This document shows, one piece after another, positions 32,666 to 33,958 of a stretch of 33,958 nt of DNA. The DNA comes from Zygnema cylindricum (taxonomy: Eukaryota; Streptophyta; Zygnematophyceae; Zygnematales; Zygnemataceae). Both the position numbers and the translations under genes were made by a program. The stretch is from assembly GCA_037447655.1 (NCBI GenBank), contig JBBHKE010002987.1:1-33958 (forward strand), read 5' to 3'. The number at the start of each line of letters is the position of its first letter. Within the stretch, counting starts at the first letter, position 1. The notes below the pieces were generated by a model. That model did not search any database. It was given only the letters and a program-made list of their open reading frames with translations, and was not told the DNA's origin.

Positions 32666-33095
32666 TAATGTTCTCGTGGACACAGGTGAACATTATAGCG
32701 CGATTGTGCGTCGTCGCGTGTACGGACTGCGTTGGCCTTCAAAGTTCAAAGCGCGCAGCCGACCACGCGCGCCAAAGCCAAGTGGAACTGCAAAAGACAA
32801 AACTGTTACACGGTCTCATATTTGGAATCTAGCGGCGGAAAGATTTGATTCGATCCCCTCTCACTGGAAAAAACAAATGTCCCTCAATGTTCCGCGCGGG
32901 AACGGATTTCGACAGACGGTACAGTATACCCCGGGCGAACTCGTAAGAAACGTAGTCTGTACTGAAGCCAGCCACGAGAACCGCACTGAAAATTTCGTAC
33001 ATTACAGTTACATTATAAAAAATTCATTCGAGGGTACGACAATCGAACAGATACAGTGTACCAATCCAACGGCCGTAACATTATCCGCAAAATAA
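32622..33095 (+). CDS. Long open frame of unknown nature, partly inside the MITE
   Basis: About 156 codons are open from just after TAA (32622-32624) to TAA at 33093-33095. The first 13 or so lie in the right arm of the MITE, and the first in-frame ATG is only about halfway in. The composition is protein-like (SHIWNLAAERFDSIPSHWKK, YTPGELVRNVVC). The frame includes VLVDTGEHYSAIV, superficially like an aspartic-protease DTG. The residue after the motif is Glu and no flap or second motif is seen, so this is not called a protease. It could be an exon of an unknown gene or a chance frame. Confidence 0.2.
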
Positions 33096-33289
33096 GGAAA
33101 AAAGAACATCGTCGTACGGCCGTACCATGCTCTATGAACCTCCGTAGCCCCTACGCGTCTGCAGCAGCGACATGACATGAGGCGACATGACGTGACATAA
33201 TCTACGCTTCTGGTCTCGCACGTGCGTCTCTCCTCCAGCTGGCATGTTTAGGCCTTTCCACGCCTCTCCCGCCACGTGGCGTCTCCCCA

Positions 33290-33530
33290 CCCCTTCTCTC
33301 TGCCATGCTCGCCAGTAGTCCCACGTGGGGCGTACGTCACCTCTCTCCCTCTCCTCTCCCTCTCCCTCCCAATCCAACTCGCTCTCTACCTGCCTCCTTC
33401 CTCTCTTCCCTCTCCTCCTCCCGCACCTCGCTCTTCCGCCCCTTTCGTCTCCCTTTCTCTCGCTCCTCCCCTCAATCCCGCTCTCCTGTCTCCCTCTCTC
33501 CGCCCTCCGCCGCCCTCCCTCCCTCCGCAG
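33290..33530. repeat. CT-rich low-complexity tract upstream of a possible exon
   Basis: CTCTCCCTCTCC-type sequence with two CCACGTGG words near its start (33273-33279 and 33321-33326). It ends in a good acceptor, CCTCCGCAG, at 33530. Confidence 0.8.
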
Positions 33531-33664
33531 ACATCCCCCCGCCGGCCGTACAATATGACGCCCCGGTACTCCCGGCCCAACCTCCGCTACCCGACAAAAT
33601 CCTCGCCTGGAAACCTCCCCGCTATGTCTGGCGCGCTCTCGCTGCCATCCTCATGGCCGGCCAG
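33531..33664 (+). CDS. Possible diverged third copy of the duplicated exon
   Basis: From acceptor CTCCGCAG a frame reads IPPPAVQYDAPVLPAQPPLP, then DKILAWKPPRYVWRALAA and ILMAGQ, up to CAG|GTCTCT. The order PAV, WKP, W-x-x-x-A and G-x-Q before a phase-0 donor parallels the exon at 23438-23638 (VLLGRQ|). It is much more GC-rich than those copies. The gene would continue beyond the window. The protein family is not recognised. Confidence 0.4.
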
Positions 33665-33729
33665 GTCTCTCCCTCTCTCCCTCTCTCCCTCTCTCCCCCT
33701 GAATCTCCTTCCCTCCTAAGTTCTCCACG

Positions 33730-33958
33730 AGACAAAACCCTAAATTACCTCCTTTGAATTCCCTTCTCCTCCCTTCTCCTCACCTCCTCCCTCTCCTCTT
33801 TCTCCTCCCTCTCTTCCCTCTCTTCCCTCTCCTCCCAATTATCTTTATGAGGAAAAACCCTAAATCGCCTCCTTTGATCCCCCTTCTCCTCCCCCTTCTC
33901 CTCCCCCTTCCCCTCCCCTCCCTCCTCCTCCCTCCCCCCCTCAACCCTAAATCGTTTC
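33730..33958. repeat. CT-rich tract with recurring telobox (AAACCCTAAAT) motifs
   Basis: AAAACCCTAAATTACCTCC (from about 33734), AAAACCCTAAATCGCCTCC (from about 33855) and CAACCCTAAATCGTTTC at the window end are separated by CTCCTCCC-type sequence. The motif equals about one and a half plant telomere repeats and is known as a telobox in plant promoters. Here it lies in the presumed intron after 33664. Confidence 0.65.

Noticed and set aside
32660-32700. DTG motif (VLVDTGEHYSAIV) as a retroviral-type aspartic protease
   Set aside because: Glu follows DTG instead of the usual small residue. No flap or hydrophobic-hydrophobic-Gly motif follows, and no reverse transcriptase or integrase is nearby.
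33276-33757. 147- and 150-codon plus-strand frames
   Set aside because: Most of their length is CT-rich low complexity. Only the segment 33531-33664, between an acceptor and a donor, is kept as a possible exon.
1-33958. CRISPR arrays, bacterial operons, rRNA genes
   Set aside because: No regularly spaced direct repeats with unique spacers, no prokaryotic gene layout and no rRNA-like sequence were seen. The intron structure is eukaryotic.

Overview
The window is nuclear DNA of a green plant or streptophyte alga. The recognisable genes are split by many short introns with GT-AG (once GC-AG) borders. They encode plant-type families: a malectin-like receptor kinase of the FERONIA/THESEUS (CrRLK1L) class and two plastid-type GNAT acetyltransferases. 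Plant telomere-type motifs (TTTAGGG/CCCTAAA) occur inside the sequence. The CrRLK1L gene is very intron-rich, whereas its angiosperm relatives usually have uninterrupted coding regions. This makes a charophycean alga or another early-branching streptophyte a reasonable guess, but the species cannot be fixed from the sequence.

Layout. 1-3.5 kb: repeats, a possible tRNA-derived SINE head and a decayed coiled-coil coding fragment. 3.5-5.9 kb (minus): five-exon GNAT gene of the NSI/GNAT1-3 type. 6.1-6.7 kb: hAT-like non-autonomous element with an 8-bp target duplication. 6.7-10.9 kb: no supportable gene, but (AGTAC)n and CT-rich simple repeats. 11.0-17.2 kb (plus): CrRLK1L gene, 17 reconstructed exons. 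18.3-18.8 kb: a second, unrelated hAT-like element. 20.2-22.2 kb (minus): three-exon GNAT gene of a different clade. 22.85-23.64 kb: first copy of a 0.78-kb duplication. 24.04-24.32 kb: a shortened, inverted copy of the first hAT-like family. 25.1-25.5 kb and 26.3-28.5 kb (minus): an unrecognised gene encoding a probable secreted protein, and two more exons that may belong to it or to a neighbour. 30.04-30.81 kb: second copy of the duplication, inside a pair of perfect 49-bp inverted repeats. 32.4-32.7 kb: a fold-back MITE flanked by TA. 33.3-33.96 kb: CT-rich DNA with a possible third, diverged copy of the duplicated exon and telobox repeats.

Exon models were built by hand from splice consensus, reading phase and family similarity. 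In each gene reported as complete, the chosen exons keep a single reading phase throughout; this supports the models, but transcripts have not been seen. The receptor kinase would act at the plasma membrane and the acetyltransferases probably in the plastid. Nothing suggests that these genes share a pathway. The most interesting items are the unknown secreted protein, the tandem duplications that copied splice-acceptor or exon borders inside the kinase gene, and the four terminal-inverted-repeat elements, each with a readable target-site duplication.
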